Positions 26,809 to 35,571 of a DNA stretch of 42,619 bases are shown in pieces. Source of the DNA: Halomonas sp. PR-M31. GTDB taxonomy: Bacteria; Pseudomonadota; Gammaproteobacteria; Pseudomonadales; Halomonadaceae. Below the pieces are notes generated by a model. It had not been told where the DNA came from. It did no database searches and worked only from the letters and a program-made list of their open reading frames with translations. The stretch is from NCBI RefSeq assembly GCF_001039575.1, contig NZ_JIBT01000053.1:1-42619 (forward strand), in the 5' to 3' direction. Position 1 is the first letter of the stretch; every line of letters starts with the position of its first letter. The position numbers and the translations under genes are program-made.

Positions 26809-27454
26809 AGCCCTGCCCACGCCGCGTCTGGATACGGTTCTTACCCAGCAGTCTTCGTAACCGGCCCACATATACCTCGACCAGATTAGGGGCGGCGGCA
26901 TCCTGCTCCAGGGTATAAAGCTGTTCCAGCAATTGGCCCTTGGAGAGTACGCGATCCGGATGGCGCATCAGGTAACGCAACAAGCAGTATTCCGTCGCGG
27001 TCAGGGCATGCCAGGTGCCATCGGCATCGCACACACGTTTGGTCGCTTCATCCAGGACGACGCCATTGACACTCAAGGTGGTTTCCACAGCGCGGCTACC
27101 CCGGCGCAGCAAAGCATGCAGCCGGGCCAGCAGTTCGGCCTCGTAATAGGGCTTGGTCAAATAGTCATCCGCGCCACCGTGCAGGCCTTCTACCTTGTCT
27201 TCCCAGCTATCCCGGGCGGTTAAGGCGAGGATCGGCAGATGGCGGCCACTGCGCCGCCACCGTTTCAACAGCTCGAGACCCGAGCCATCCGGCAATCCAA
27301 GGTCGAGTATCGCAAGGCTATAGTCCTCACTATTCATCAAGGCATCCGCCTCATGCACCAGGCCGGCAACGTCCACCCGATAGCCTTCGTCTTCCAATGC
27401 TTCCGATAGGCTCTCGGCCAGCAGATCATCGTCCTCGACGAGCAGCAGCCTCAT
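26789..27454 (-). CDS. OmpR-family response regulator of the copper region
   Basis: A 221-residue protein. The receiver domain starts MRLLLVEDDDLLAESLSEAL and has the phosphoacceptor Asp in AILDLGLPDGSG (about residue 51), Thr in ILALTARDSW and Lys in DDYLTKPYY. The C-terminal winged helix reads LTATEYCLLRYLMRHPDRVL, VEVYVGRLRRLL and IQTRRGQGYVF. The sequence looks closest to the QseB/PmrA/TctD branch of the family, whose members bind tandem half-sites with about 11-bp spacing. That matches the four CTGAA-N6-CTGAA boxes nearby. It sits between the cupredoxin gene (1-base gap) and the kinase gene, so it is probably transcribed with copA. Confidence 0.9.
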   Translation of the reverse strand: MRLLLVEDDDLLAESLSEALEDEGYRVDVAGLVHEADALMNSEDYSLAILDLGLPDGSGLELLKRWRRSGRHLPILALTARDSWEDKVEGLHGGADDYLTKPYYEAELLARLHALLRRGSRAVETTLSVNGVVLDEATKRVCDADGTWHALTATEYCLLRYLMRHPDRVLSKGQLLEQLYTLEQDAAAPNLVEVYVGRLRRLLGKNRIQTRRGQGYVFPSL

Positions 27455-27455
27455 T

Positions 27456-27944
27456 TCAATCCTTCACCTTCAGTTCGCCGTGCATACCGCCTTCGAAATG
27501 GCCGGCAATATTGCAGGCATAGATAAGGTCATTATTTGCCGTATCAGGCGCTGTCCAGACGAGCGTTCTGGTTTCACCACTGGCCACCGTGACGGCTGGC
27601 ATGACGTTGTTCCCCGCGCTGTGATGGCCTGCTGACATGTCGTGATGTCTACCGTCGCCGGATGCCATATCCAGCATCATTTCGCGATGCTCTTTCTGCG
27701 CATCGGCAGCCCCGATGACGAATTCGTGCTCAATTTGGCCAAGGTTCTCGATGACGAACTTCACTGTTTCACCCGGCGCAATGACAAGGTCATTCGGCTT
27801 GAACCATAGATCCCCAGCCGTCACTTCAATGGTACGGTCGATTTCTGCTTCTGATATGTTCTGTTCACTTCCATCATGACCAGCGCCGGCCAAGGCGGCG
27901 GTGGCAGTCAATCCCAGTGTGATCGCTAACAACAGTTGACGCAT
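27456..27944 (-). CDS. copI: Periplasmic cupredoxin, CopI-like
   Basis: A 162-residue protein with a signal peptide (MRQLLLAITLGLTATAALAG). The mature part is a plastocyanin/azurin-like cupredoxin: LVIAPGETVKFVIENLGQIEHEFVIG supplies the first His ligand. A His/Met insert (HREMMLDMASGDGRHHDMSAGHH) is followed by LIYACNIAGHFEGGMHGELKV, which supplies Cys, His and Met ligands of a type 1 or similar copper site. CopI-type cuproproteins are strongly copper-induced and protect periplasmic or membrane targets. The gene follows copB by 51 bases and precedes the response regulator. Confidence 0.88.
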   Translation of the reverse strand: MRQLLLAITLGLTATAALAGAGHDGSEQNISEAEIDRTIEVTAGDLWFKPNDLVIAPGETVKFVIENLGQIEHEFVIGAADAQKEHREMMLDMASGDGRHHDMSAGHHSAGNNVMPAVTVASGETRTLVWTAPDTANNDLIYACNIAGHFEGGMHGELKVKD

Positions 27945-27995
27945 GGTATTACCTCAAAAGACTCATGGGTTGGATGGTGGTTTACATAGGTTTGT

Positions 27996-28763
27996 TTAGA
28001 ACCACATTCGCAGGCCGGCCACCACACCGGTTCCTTCCGGTGCGTTACCTAATTCTCGAGATATGTCGGCAGTGTCGCCGTATTGCTTCTGCCAATAGCC
28101 GCCAACATAGGGCGCGAATTTGCGGGAAATTTCGTAGCGTAGCCGCAGGCCGAAGCGTGCCGAGTTGAGCCCCTCGCCCACGCCGAATTCGGGCACTTCC
28201 TGGGCGGCGACAGCGATTTCGGTGCGCGGCTGCAGATACGTGCGCTGAGTCAGGCGTAGCTCATATTCGGCCTCGAAATCTGCGGACACATCGCCTTCGT
28301 CGCTGACTCTGAGCGACGTATCGACCTCGAAGCGATAGGGCATCTGACCGAACAGGCTTAGCACGGCGAAGCCACGCTCTGAATGATCGTTCGAGGCAAT
28401 GCCGCCTTGATAACCGACGCCGCCCTGCAGCTCCCAGAAATCGGAAATCAGGTGACTATAGAGCAGATCGAGAGACTCGAACTCGGCATCTTCACCGTCG
28501 CCCTGGACATTTGCGCCTTCGCCTTTGATATAGACACGCTGGATGTCGCCGCCGTACCAGCCCTGGAAATCCCAGACCACCGCCTCTTCATTCTCATCGG
28601 TCCAGTCATATTCAAGACGATCGACGAGGAAGGTACCGAAATTGTGCTCCGTCATCGGCGCTCCCCAGCCGGGAGGCGCGTCATAGTCATCGGCCTGGGC
28701 CGGTACTGCCAGCATTATCGCCAGTGCGCTTGCACCGGCTAATTCTTTTGCAATAAACCGCAT
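27996..28763 (-). CDS. copB: Outer-membrane copper resistance protein CopB
   Basis: A 255-residue protein with a signal peptide ending near AVPAQADD. It is a beta-barrel protein of the CopB/PcoB family: FGTFLVDRLEYDWTDENEEA, WDFQGWYGGDIQRVYIKGEG, QGGVGYQGG, YLQPRTEIAVAAQEVPEFGVG, LRYEISRKFAPYVGGYWQK and the terminal aromatic GLRMWF are characteristic. It acts in the outer membrane with CopA. The His/Met-rich N-terminal extension found in longer CopB proteins is absent here. It starts 13 bases after copA stops, with GAGGAG 10 bases before the ATG. Confidence 0.93.
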   Translation of the reverse strand: MRFIAKELAGASALAIMLAVPAQADDYDAPPGWGAPMTEHNFGTFLVDRLEYDWTDENEEAVVWDFQGWYGGDIQRVYIKGEGANVQGDGEDAEFESLDLLYSHLISDFWELQGGVGYQGGIASNDHSERGFAVLSLFGQMPYRFEVDTSLRVSDEGDVSADFEAEYELRLTQRTYLQPRTEIAVAAQEVPEFGVGEGLNSARFGLRLRYEISRKFAPYVGGYWQKQYGDTADISRELGNAPEGTGVVAGLRMWF

Positions 28764-28776
28764 CGACTAAAACTCC

Positions 28777-30576
28777 TCAAGCGACCTTGACGACCCGGAA
28801 CATGCCGGCATCCATGTGATAGAGAAGATGGCAGTGAAACGCCCAGCTTCCCGGTGCATCGGCGCTGACCAGGGCAGAGACGCGCTCACCCGGCTTGGCG
28901 TTCAGGGTGTGCTTACGTGGGATCAGCTCACCAGCCCCGTTCTCGAGTTCCATCCACATGCCATGCAGGTGAATGGGATGCTCCATCATGGTGGTATTGA
29001 AGAAGATCAACCGCAGCCGCTCGCCGTGCTCGAAGAGAATGGGACCATCGACCTCGCTGAACTTCTTGCCATCAAACGACCACATGTAGCGTTCCATGTT
29101 GCCAGTCAACTGCAATTCCAGCTCGCGTCCCGGCGGTCGCCGATCCGGCCAGGGGGAGTAGGCTTTCAAGTCGCGGTAGGTCAGGACGCGGCGTTTACCA
29201 GGATCGATCCCAATCCCCGGCTGGTCATAGCGGGAGCCAGGCTGCGCCGCACCAACAGGCAACAGACCGCCTGCCGGCATGGCGCCCTGCATGTTCGAGT
29301 GGTCCATACCTGCCATGGCCGAATGATCCATACCCTGCATGTTCGAGTGGTCCATGCCCTGCATGCCCGAATGATCCATGCCTGACATGCCGGAGTCGTT
29401 CATACCTGCCATGGCCGAGTGATCCATGCCGCCATGCCCGGCCATGGCTTCCATGCCACGATCGGCGATCCGACGCCGCTCGGGAATGGGCGCCACCATG
29501 CCCAGGCGTGGCGCGAGGGTGCCCCGCACATAGCCGCTACGATCCATGGATTCCGCGAAGATCGTATAGGCGCGATCCGTCTCGGGCTCCACGAGCACGT
29601 CATAGGTTTCCGCCACGGCAATACGGAACTCATCGACCGGCACCGGCTGCACCGGCTGGCCGTCGGCGGCGATCACGGTCATCTTGAGTCCCGGAATGCG
29701 CACATCGAAATAGCTCATCGCCGAGCCATTGATCACCCGCAGCCGCAGCTTTTCACCCGATTTGAATAGCGCCGTCCAGTTGTCGATGGAGGCATGGCCG
29801 TTCAACAGATAGGTATAGGTGCTCCCGGTGACGTCAGCGATATCCCGGGAACTCATGCGCATCTGTTCCCACATCGAGCGCTGCGCCACTGTATCGGCAA
29901 GGCCGTTTTTCGCCACGTCATTGAAGAAATCGGCGATCGTGCGCTCTTGGTAGTTGTAGTAGCCCTCCGCTACCTTCAAGTGGCGAAAGACCGATTCGGG
30001 CTCCTCGAAGGTCCAGTCGGTCAGCAGTAGCACATGCTCGCGGTCGTAGGAGAACGGCTCGGGCTCCGCAGCGTCGATGATCAGCGGCCCGGCGTGACCG
30101 AGCTGCTCCTGCAACCCCGAATGACTGTGGTACCAGTAGGTGCCGTTCTGAGTGACGGGAAAGCGCGCGGTGAAGGTCTGCCCCGGCTCGATGCCGGCGA
30201 AACTGATTCCCGGCACGCCATCCATTTCCGGCGGCAAAATCAGGCCGTGCCAATGTATCGAGGTATCCTCGTCGAGAAGATTGGCGACCTTGAGGGAAGC
30301 ATCATCGCCTTCACGCAGGCGAATCAAGGGGCCGGGGCTGGTGCCATTGAGGGTAATGGGAAGCGCTTTCCGACCGGCGATATTCAGCGTTTCACGGCGT
30401 ACCGCAAGAGCGATATCGCGGCCCTGTACGGCGCCATGCGGATAGACGTTACTGATGCCGTTGGGGCTGGCCCAGGCTGGGCGCAGCCCCAACGCGGCGG
30501 TAGATAGCCCAAGCGCGGTCGCCACCTTGAGCAACTGACGCCGAGACAATGACGCATCGGCCGAAGAAAAGGACAT
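28777..30576 (-). CDS. copA: CopA/PcoA multicopper oxidase
   Basis: A 599-residue protein with a Tat signal (SLSRRQLLKVATALGL), so it is folded with copper before export. The three cupredoxin domains carry the copper ligands: HWHG (108), YHSHSG (150), HPIHLHGM (533) and HCHLLYHMDAGM (581), giving one type 1 and one trinuclear centre. Residues 384-431 are a Met/His/Asp/Ser repeat that can bind Cu(I), as in CopA of Pseudomonas. The enzyme oxidises Cu(I) and sequesters copper in the periplasm. It is the first gene of copA-copB-copI-regulator-kinase and has a CTGAA-N6-CTGAA box 47 bases upstream. AGGAAC precedes the ATG. Confidence 0.95.
   Translation of the reverse strand: MSFSSADASLSRRQLLKVATALGLSTAALGLRPAWASPNGISNVYPHGAVQGRDIALAVRRETLNIAGRKALPITLNGTSPGPLIRLREGDDASLKVANLLDEDTSIHWHGLILPPEMDGVPGISFAGIEPGQTFTARFPVTQNGTYWYHSHSGLQEQLGHAGPLIIDAAEPEPFSYDREHVLLLTDWTFEEPESVFRHLKVAEGYYNYQERTIADFFNDVAKNGLADTVAQRSMWEQMRMSSRDIADVTGSTYTYLLNGHASIDNWTALFKSGEKLRLRVINGSAMSYFDVRIPGLKMTVIAADGQPVQPVPVDEFRIAVAETYDVLVEPETDRAYTIFAESMDRSGYVRGTLAPRLGMVAPIPERRRIADRGMEAMAGHGGMDHSAMAGMNDSGMSGMDHSGMQGMDHSNMQGMDHSAMAGMDHSNMQGAMPAGGLLPVGAAQPGSRYDQPGIGIDPGKRRVLTYRDLKAYSPWPDRRPPGRELELQLTGNMERYMWSFDGKKFSEVDGPILFEHGERLRLIFFNTTMMEHPIHLHGMWMELENGAGELIPRKHTLNAKPGERVSALVSADAPGSWAFHCHLLYHMDAGMFRVVKVA
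29284..29427 (-). repeat. Tandem 24-base repeats encoding MDHS-type octapeptides in copA
   Basis: Six consecutive octapeptides of the form MDHSxMxG (MDHSAMAG, MNDSGMSG, MDHSGMQG, MDHSNMQG, MDHSAMAG, MDHSNMQG) are encoded by 24-base units. The DNA units are nearly identical in places, so copy number may vary by slippage. The Met and His side chains are probable copper ligands. Confidence 0.85.
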
Positions 30577-30623
30577 GGCACAGGTTCCTGACGATGAAAT
30601 GATCGCCAGTGTGCCGTTACTGC

Positions 30624-30639
30624 CTGAAAATAAGCTGAA
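30624..30639 (-). promoter_or_regulatory. Direct-repeat box upstream of copA
   Basis: CTGAA at 30624-30628 and 30635-30639 on the plus strand, inside CCTGAAAATAAGCTGAAT. Toward copA it reads TTCAG-N6-TTCAG and ends 47 bases before the ATG. It differs at one base of 18 from the nuoA box. No good -10 hexamer was found by eye. Confidence 0.7.
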
Positions 30640-30736
30640 TCTCCTATTACGGTGGATGTTCGATGCTTGGCAAATTGAGCATCTCGCACATAGTCAACGC
30701 TATGCAGAGGCTGAAGGCGCCGCTTCTATCGCGCTA

Positions 30737-31978
30737 TCATTTGTTTGGCTTGTCCAACAGCGAACTGACGACCCGGCCGATCGTCAGTCCTTGCACCAGA
30801 ATCGAGAACAGCACGATTACATAAGTGACGGTAAGCAGTATGTCTCTCTCGTCACCACTGGGGATGGCCAGGGCTAGGGCTACGGATATGCCCCCACGCA
30901 AGCCACCCCAAGTCAGGATTCTAGCCGCGCCTTTACGAAAGCCTAGATATCGTCGCAACAGCATGATCGGCACGCCGATGGTCGAGAAGCGCACCACCAG
31001 CAAGATGGCAATCAATCCGCCGCTGACCCATAAAAGCTCGGATTCGAAAGGAATCAGCAACACCTCAAGCCCAATGAGTACGAACAGCAGAGTATTGAGG
31101 ATTTCATCGACCAGTTCCCAGAAGGCATCAAGCTGCTGCCGAGTCGTATCCGACATGGCGCTCTTGCGTGCCTTGTTGCCCACCAGCAAGCCCGCCACCA
31201 CCATGGCAATCGGCCCGGAGGCATGCAGCTCCAACGCCAGCGCATAGCCTCCTAGCACCACGGCCAGAGAAATGAGCACCTCGATGCGATATTCATCGAT
31301 ACTGCGCATCAGCCAGTAGGCCACGCCCCCCACTACCAGTCCCAGGGCGATACCGCCCCCCGCCTCGAGCAAAAACAGCTTGCCAGCGTGAGTAAAGGTC
31401 AGCGCCTCGCTGCCCGTGGCGGCGCCCAGCAGCAAGGTGAAAACCACCACCGCCACACCGTCGTTGAACAGCGATTCACCGACGATACGCAGTTCCAGAT
31501 CCGCCGGGGCATTGGCTTGGCGTAGAATGCCCAGTACCGCAATGGGATCGGTCGGGGAGATCAGCGCTCCGAACACCAGGCAGTACATGAAGGGCACCGC
31601 AAAGCCGAACAGACCAAGCAGATAGTAAGCGGTGGCGCCAATAGCAAGAGTCGAGATCACCACGCCAAAAGTGGCCAGAAAGCCAATCGACCAGCGATAG
31701 CGCTTGAGCCGGTCCAGATCCACGTGCAAAGCGCCAGCAAACAGCAGAAACGACAGCATGCCGTCCATCAGAAGCTTATTGAAATCGATCTGGGACAGCA
31801 GACTTTCGGCGTAATCCTCAAGCGCGCTATAGCCTAGCCAAGACAAGCCATGCATCCCCGCCGAGAGCGCAAGGGCAATGGCCATGACCCCAATGGTGGT
31901 GGGCAATCGAATGAACTGATGATTGAGCCAGGCAAGAAGTGCCGTGAGCGAGACGATGATTGCAATGAGATCCAGCAT
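30737..31978 (-). CDS. CPA1 family Na+(K+)/H+ antiporter
   Basis: A 413-residue protein from ATG 31978, which has AAGGAAGG 4 bases upstream. About 12-13 membrane helices are visible. The ion-binding core of CPA1 transporters is present: FGALISPTDPIAVLGILRQA, then ELRIVGESLFNDGVAVVVFTLL with the conserved NDG aspartate, and ILTWGGLRGGISVALALAIPSG near the end. The N-terminus MLDLIAIIVSLTALLAWLNHQF is a membrane helix. It exchanges monovalent cations for protons and would serve pH and salt homeostasis in a halophile. It is a single gene; the ahcY terminator lies 60 bases upstream. Confidence 0.9.
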   Translation of the reverse strand: MLDLIAIIVSLTALLAWLNHQFIRLPTTIGVMAIALALSAGMHGLSWLGYSALEDYAESLLSQIDFNKLLMDGMLSFLLFAGALHVDLDRLKRYRWSIGFLATFGVVISTLAIGATAYYLLGLFGFAVPFMYCLVFGALISPTDPIAVLGILRQANAPADLELRIVGESLFNDGVAVVVFTLLLGAATGSEALTFTHAGKLFLLEAGGGIALGLVVGGVAYWLMRSIDEYRIEVLISLAVVLGGYALALELHASGPIAMVVAGLLVGNKARKSAMSDTTRQQLDAFWELVDEILNTLLFVLIGLEVLLIPFESELLWVSGGLIAILLVVRFSTIGVPIMLLRRYLGFRKGAARILTWGGLRGGISVALALAIPSGDERDILLTVTYVIVLFSILVQGLTIGRVVSSLLDKPNK

Positions 31979-32037
31979 GCGCCTTCCTTTACTTCGTTTT
32001 TCTGAACCGGCCACGCCAGTAGGAGTATTAGAATAAT

Positions 32038-32065
32038 ACAAAAAACGCCGCCCGAAGGCGGCGTT
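32038..32065 (-). terminator. Terminator of ahcY
   Basis: On the minus strand AACGCCGCC, a UUCG loop, GGCGGCGTT and then TTTT follow the ahcY stop at 32095 by 30 bases. A 9-base perfect GC-rich stem with the stable TTCG tetraloop and a T-run is a textbook intrinsic terminator. Confidence 0.92.
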
Positions 32066-32094
32066 AATCAATCCACTTGCTTGGTATTCAGCGT

Positions 32095-33504
32095 TTAATA
32101 GCGATATTCATCGGGCTTGAACGGCCCCTCAACCGCCATGCCAGTGTACTTGGCCTGCTCGTCGCTGAGCTTGGTGATCACACCCCCAAAGCCTTCGACC
32201 ATGTAGCGGGCGACTTCTTCATCGAGATGCTTAGGCAGCACGGTCAAGGTCAAACCACTGGCCTTGTCGTCGTCCGATAGCTCGGCATAGCGCCCTTCAT
32301 AAAGATGAATCTGTGCCAGCACCTGATTGGCAAAGGAGCCATCCATGATCCGCGATGGGTGACCCGTGGCATTACCCAGGTTCACCAGACGACCTTCCGA
32401 GAGCAGAATCAAATAATCGCTGCTTTCCGGGTCGAAGTCATCGGGCGTGCTGTCACGATAGATCTTGTGGACCTGGGGCTTGACCTCTTCCCAGTGCCAC
32501 TGCTTGCGCATATAGCCGGTGTCGATCTCGCTGTCGAAGTGGCCAATATTGCACACCACTGCGCCCTTCTTGAGCGCCTTGAGCATGGGCGCATCGCAGG
32601 CATTGACGTTACCGGTGCAGGTCACTACCAGATCAATCTTGCCCAGCAAGGCATTATCGACGCTGTCGCCGCCCTGATTGACGCCATCGCGGTAAGGCGA
32701 CACCACTTCAAAGCCGTCCATGCAGGCCTGCATGGCGCAGATCGGATCGATCTCGGTGACTTTGACGATCATGCCTTCCTGGCGCAAGGAGGCCGCAGAG
32801 CCCTTGCCCACGTCACCATAGCCCACTACCAGAGCCTGCTTGCCAGAGAGCAGGTGATCGAGGCCGCGCTTGATGGCATCGTTCAGGCTGTGGCGGCAGC
32901 CGTACTTGTTGTCATTCTTGGACTTGGTGACCGCGTCATTGACGTTGATCGCCGGCACCTTGAGGGTGCTGTCCCGCAGCATTTCCTGCAGACGATGCAC
33001 GCCGGTAGTCGTCTCTTCGGAGATACCGTGGATGTCATTCAAAAGCTCCGGGTACTTGTCATGCAAGAGCCCGGTCAGATCACCGCCGTCGTCCAGCACC
33101 ATATTCGGCGTCCAGCCGTCCGCGCTTTTCACGGTCTGCTCGATGCACCACCAGAACTCCTCTTCGGTCTCGCCTTTCCAGGCAAATACCGGGATACCCG
33201 CAGCGGCAATGGCGGCGGCAGCCTGATCCTGGGTCGAGAAGATGTTGCAGGAAGACCAACGCACGGAAGCGCCCAGCTCGATCAGGGTCTCGATCAGAAC
33301 CGCGGTCTGGATGGTCATGTGAATACAGCCGGCGATCCGAGCACCGGCAAGGGGCTGCTGGTCGCGATACTTGGCACGAATCTTCATCAATGCCGGCATT
33401 TCAGTTTCGGCGATGCGAATCTCGCGCCGGCCCCAATCCGCTAGGGCAATATCGGCAACCTTGTAATCCTGGGTGGCAGCGTCGGGTTTGGCCATTGCTG
33501 TCAT
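32095..33504 (-). CDS. ahcY: Adenosylhomocysteinase (S-adenosylhomocysteine hydrolase)
   Basis: A 469-residue cytoplasmic enzyme starting [20 protein letters not shown] at 33504, with GGAG 9 bases upstream. Substrate and NAD residues are visible: [57 protein letters not shown] (Rossmann loop), [22 protein letters not shown] and the C-terminal PFKPDEYRY. It hydrolyses S-adenosylhomocysteine to adenosine and homocysteine, removing the inhibitor produced by SAM-dependent methylation. Together with metK 850 bases upstream it forms the activated methyl cycle. Its leader contains an SAH riboswitch, so expression should rise with substrate. Confidence 0.96.
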   Translation of the reverse strand: MTAMAKPDAATQDYKVADIALADWGRREIRIAETEMPALMKIRAKYRDQQPLAGARIAGCIHMTIQTAVLIETLIELGASVRWSSCNIFSTQDQAAAAIAAAGIPVFAWKGETEEEFWWCIEQTVKSADGWTPNMVLDDGGDLTGLLHDKYPELLNDIHGISEETTTGVHRLQEMLRDSTLKVPAINVNDAVTKSKNDNKYGCRHSLNDAIKRGLDHLLSGKQALVVGYGDVGKGSAASLRQEGMIVKVTEIDPICAMQACMDGFEVVSPYRDGVNQGGDSVDNALLGKIDLVVTCTGNVNACDAPMLKALKKGAVVCNIGHFDSEIDTGYMRKQWHWEEVKPQVHKIYRDSTPDDFDPESSDYLILLSEGRLVNLGNATGHPSRIMDGSFANQVLAQIHLYEGRYAELSDDDKASGLTLTVLPKHLDEEVARYMVEGFGGVITKLSDEQAKYTGMAVEGPFKPDEYRY

Positions 33505-33521
33505 TGTCTTACTCCATTCCG

Positions 33522-33606
33522 GGGAATGGGCGCCGTTGCATTTGCGACATCCTGTCCGAGCCTCGCGCATGGATAGCCATACACTGCAGCGCCCCTCGAA
33601 CAGCAG
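33522..33606 (-). promoter_or_regulatory. S-adenosylhomocysteine (SAH) riboswitch in the ahcY leader
   Basis: Read on the minus strand the leader has, in order, TTCGAGGGGCGCTGCAG, a variable hairpin (TGGC/GCCA-type arm), GCGAGGCTCGGACAGG, and AACGGCGCCCATTCC just ahead of the ribosome site. These match the conserved blocks of the SAH riboswitch found upstream of ahcY in proteobacteria: CGAGG.GCGCTGC, GAGGCTCGG, and the downstream GGCGCC pairing as a pseudoknot with GGGCGC. In this class, SAH binding frees or stabilises the ribosome site and turns expression on. The upstream DNA (33646-33670) is AT-rich with overlapping TATAGT hexamers, a likely promoter region. Confidence 0.88.
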
Positions 33607-33612
33607 CAACGA

Positions 33613-33635
33613 GGCGCCAATAGAGCATTGGCGCC
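33613..33635 (-). other. Perfect hairpin in the 5' leader just ahead of the SAH riboswitch
   Basis: GGCGCCAA (33613-33620) / TTGGCGCC (33628-33635) forms an 8-base stem with a 7-base loop. It lies between the presumed promoter and the aptamer, with no T-run. It contains GGCGCC, the sequence that also pairs in the riboswitch pseudoknot, so it may be a competing or insulating stem. Confidence 0.55.
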
Positions 33636-33686
33636 GGGCAAGTTCACTATACTATATTTTCTTTTTTCAACTTTCACTCACATAGA

Positions 33687-33720
33687 AAGAAGGGATGACA
33701 ATTGATCGCCATCCCTTCTT
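33687..33720 (-). terminator. Probable terminator after the small lipoprotein gene
   Basis: AAGAAGGGATG (33687-33697) and CATCCCTTCTT (33710-33720) form an 11-base perfect stem with a 12-base loop. It lies about 50 bases after the lipoprotein stop and ahead of the ahcY promoter region. The T-run on the minus strand is short (CTTCTTTCT). Confidence 0.65.
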
Positions 33721-33770
33721 GACTATCGGCATTTCTGCGCAAGGCTGAAGCCTTGCTTCGTTCGACATCG

Positions 33771-34145
33771 TTAGTTCGCGCTTTGCCCGGACTGAGACTG
33801 ATCGTTCTGCGGTGTCTGCGTGCCGCTGGCACTGCCATTGGTCGCGTCAGGTGATCTTTCGCTATCGGACATGCTGCCTGAAGTGTCGGAGCCCATGTTG
33901 CCGGACGCATCCGCGCCTGAGGGTGAAGCAGCACGGCTTTCCTCTTGAGCGTCCTCGGCCATGGTGTCCGTAGCACCCTGATCCATGGCGTCATCCTCAG
34001 CCGTCGTGCTGTCTGGAGCGGGTTCGGACTGGTTGGTAGCGGATTCCGTCGTGGTTTCAGTGTCGGACTCGTCATCACCGCAGCCAGCGAGCAATGCGCC
34101 GGAAAGTATCAGGGCGGCAAACAACGTAATCTTGCGGTTTTCCAT
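33771..34145 (-). CDS. Small Ser/Asp/Thr-rich lipoprotein
   Basis: A 124-residue protein with a lipoprotein signal: MENRKITLFAALILSGALLAGC, with LAGC as the lipobox. The mature chain is almost entirely Ser, Asp, Glu, Thr, Gly, Ala and Gln (GDDESDTETTTESATNQS, NMGSDTSGSMSDSERS). It is strongly acidic and without predicted fold. The +2 residue after Cys is Gly, so the outer membrane is the likely location. Acidic low-complexity envelope proteins are common in halophiles. No function is recognised. Confidence 0.75.
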   Translation of the reverse strand: MENRKITLFAALILSGALLAGCGDDESDTETTTESATNQSEPAPDSTTAEDDAMDQGATDTMAEDAQEESRAASPSGADASGNMGSDTSGSMSDSERSPDATNGSASGTQTPQNDQSQSGQSAN

Positions 34146-34351
34146 GATTCACATCCTCATATCCATTCGAACGGACTCTTGCGCCAGTGACTATGGACCT
34201 ACATCTACAAAAGTGTCCAGGATCACACCTTAAAGTGCACGTTTATGTCTTTAATGGCACAGATCGTTGCCAGTTTTATCCATTCGCTGTTGCCGAAGAA
34301 CGACAGATGCCATCCTGGCAGTGCGTGTCTCGACGACGAATGTATTGACCA

Positions 34352-35571
34352 TCAAAGTTCCGCAGCGGCGCGCAGCGCCTCCACCTTGTCGAGTTTTTCC
34401 CAAGGGAACGCGGTAAAGGTCTCGGTATGCTTCTCGCCGTGCACATCCTTCCAGGTGTAACTATGCTCGAAAGGCTCGCGGCCGAAGTGGCCATAGGCAG
34501 CGGTGAGTCGATACATGGGGTGTTGCAGATCGAGCATGCGCGAAATGGCAAAGGGCCGCAGATCGAAATGCTCCCGCACCAGCTCGACGATTCTGTCGTC
34601 GCTGATACGCGCTGTGCCAAAGGTATTGATCGACACGGAGGTAGGCTCGGCAACGCCGATGGCATAGGACACTTGAATCTCGCACTTGTCCGCAAGCCCG
34701 GCGGCGACCAGGTTCTTGGCCACGTAGCGTCCGGCATAGGCGGCACTACGATCCACCTTGGACGGATCCTTGCCGGAAAACGCCCCGCCACCGTGGCGCG
34801 CCATGCCGCCATAGGTATCGACGATGATCTTGCGTCCGGTCAGGCCGCAGTCGCCCACAGGCCCGCCAATGACGAACTTGCCGGTGGGGTTGATGTGGTA
34901 CTGGGTCTTGTCGGTCAACCATTCTGCCGGCAGTACCTGCTCGATGATCTCGCGCTTGACCATCTTGCGCAGATCTTCCTGAGCGATATCCGGATCGTGC
35001 TGGGTGGAAAGCACCACCGCCTCTACCGCCTGGGGCTTGCCATCGTCGCCATAGCGAAAGCTCACCTGACTCTTGGCGTCTGGGCGCAGCCAGGGCAGCA
35101 TGCCGTTCTTGCGCAGCTCCGACTGACGCTCAACCAGGCGGTGGGCGTAATGAATCGGCGCGGGCATGTAGGTGTCGGTCTCGTTGGTCGCATAGCCGAA
35201 CATCAGCCCCTGGTCACCGGCGCCTGGTCTTCCGGCTTGCTGCGATCGACCCCCTGGGCAATATCCACGCTCTGCTTGCCGATCAGATTGAGCACGCCGC
35301 AGGTTTCGCCATCGAAACCGACATCGGAAGAGTTGTAGCCGATCTCCAGAATCACCTCGCGCACCAGCTCTTCCAGATCGACCCAGGCCGAAGTACTGAT
35401 TTCGCCGGCAACGATTGCCACTCCGGTCTTGACCAGGGTTTCACAGGCGACTCGCGCCTGTTTGTCCCGGGCGATGATGGCATCGAGTACCGCGTCGGAT
35501 ATCTGATCGGCAATCTTGTCAGGATGACCTTCGGATACGGATTCAGACGTAAACAGAGAATATTCGCTCAT
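34352..35571 (-). CDS. metK: S-adenosylmethionine synthetase (one-base frameshift near 35219-35229)
   Basis: The first part reads [20 protein letters not shown] (ATP-binding GHPDK) to KPEDQ. The rest continues in a second frame from [20 protein letters not shown]. One added base at the GGCGCC run joins them into 406 residues, with [19 protein letters not shown] (P-loop) and [15 protein letters not shown] further on. MetK makes SAM from methionine and ATP. It is essential in nearly all bacteria and the remainder is intact, so the lesion is very probably an error in the sequence. The start ATG 35571 has GGAGG 12 bases upstream. It is divergent from tkt. Confidence 0.92.

Noticed and set aside
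29284-29427. Regular 24-base repeats that might suggest a CRISPR array
   Set aside because: Units are contiguous with no spacers and encode in-frame octapeptides within copA.
32305-33444. A 379-codon plus-strand frame opposite ahcY
   Set aside because: Antisense shadow of a highly conserved enzyme; no ribosome site and no family motifs.
33640-33675. Sigma-70 promoter for ahcY with TTGAAA and TATAGT
   Set aside because: The hexamers are only 13 bases apart, and no better -35 at 16-18 bases was found. The region is likely the promoter but the exact elements cannot be assigned.
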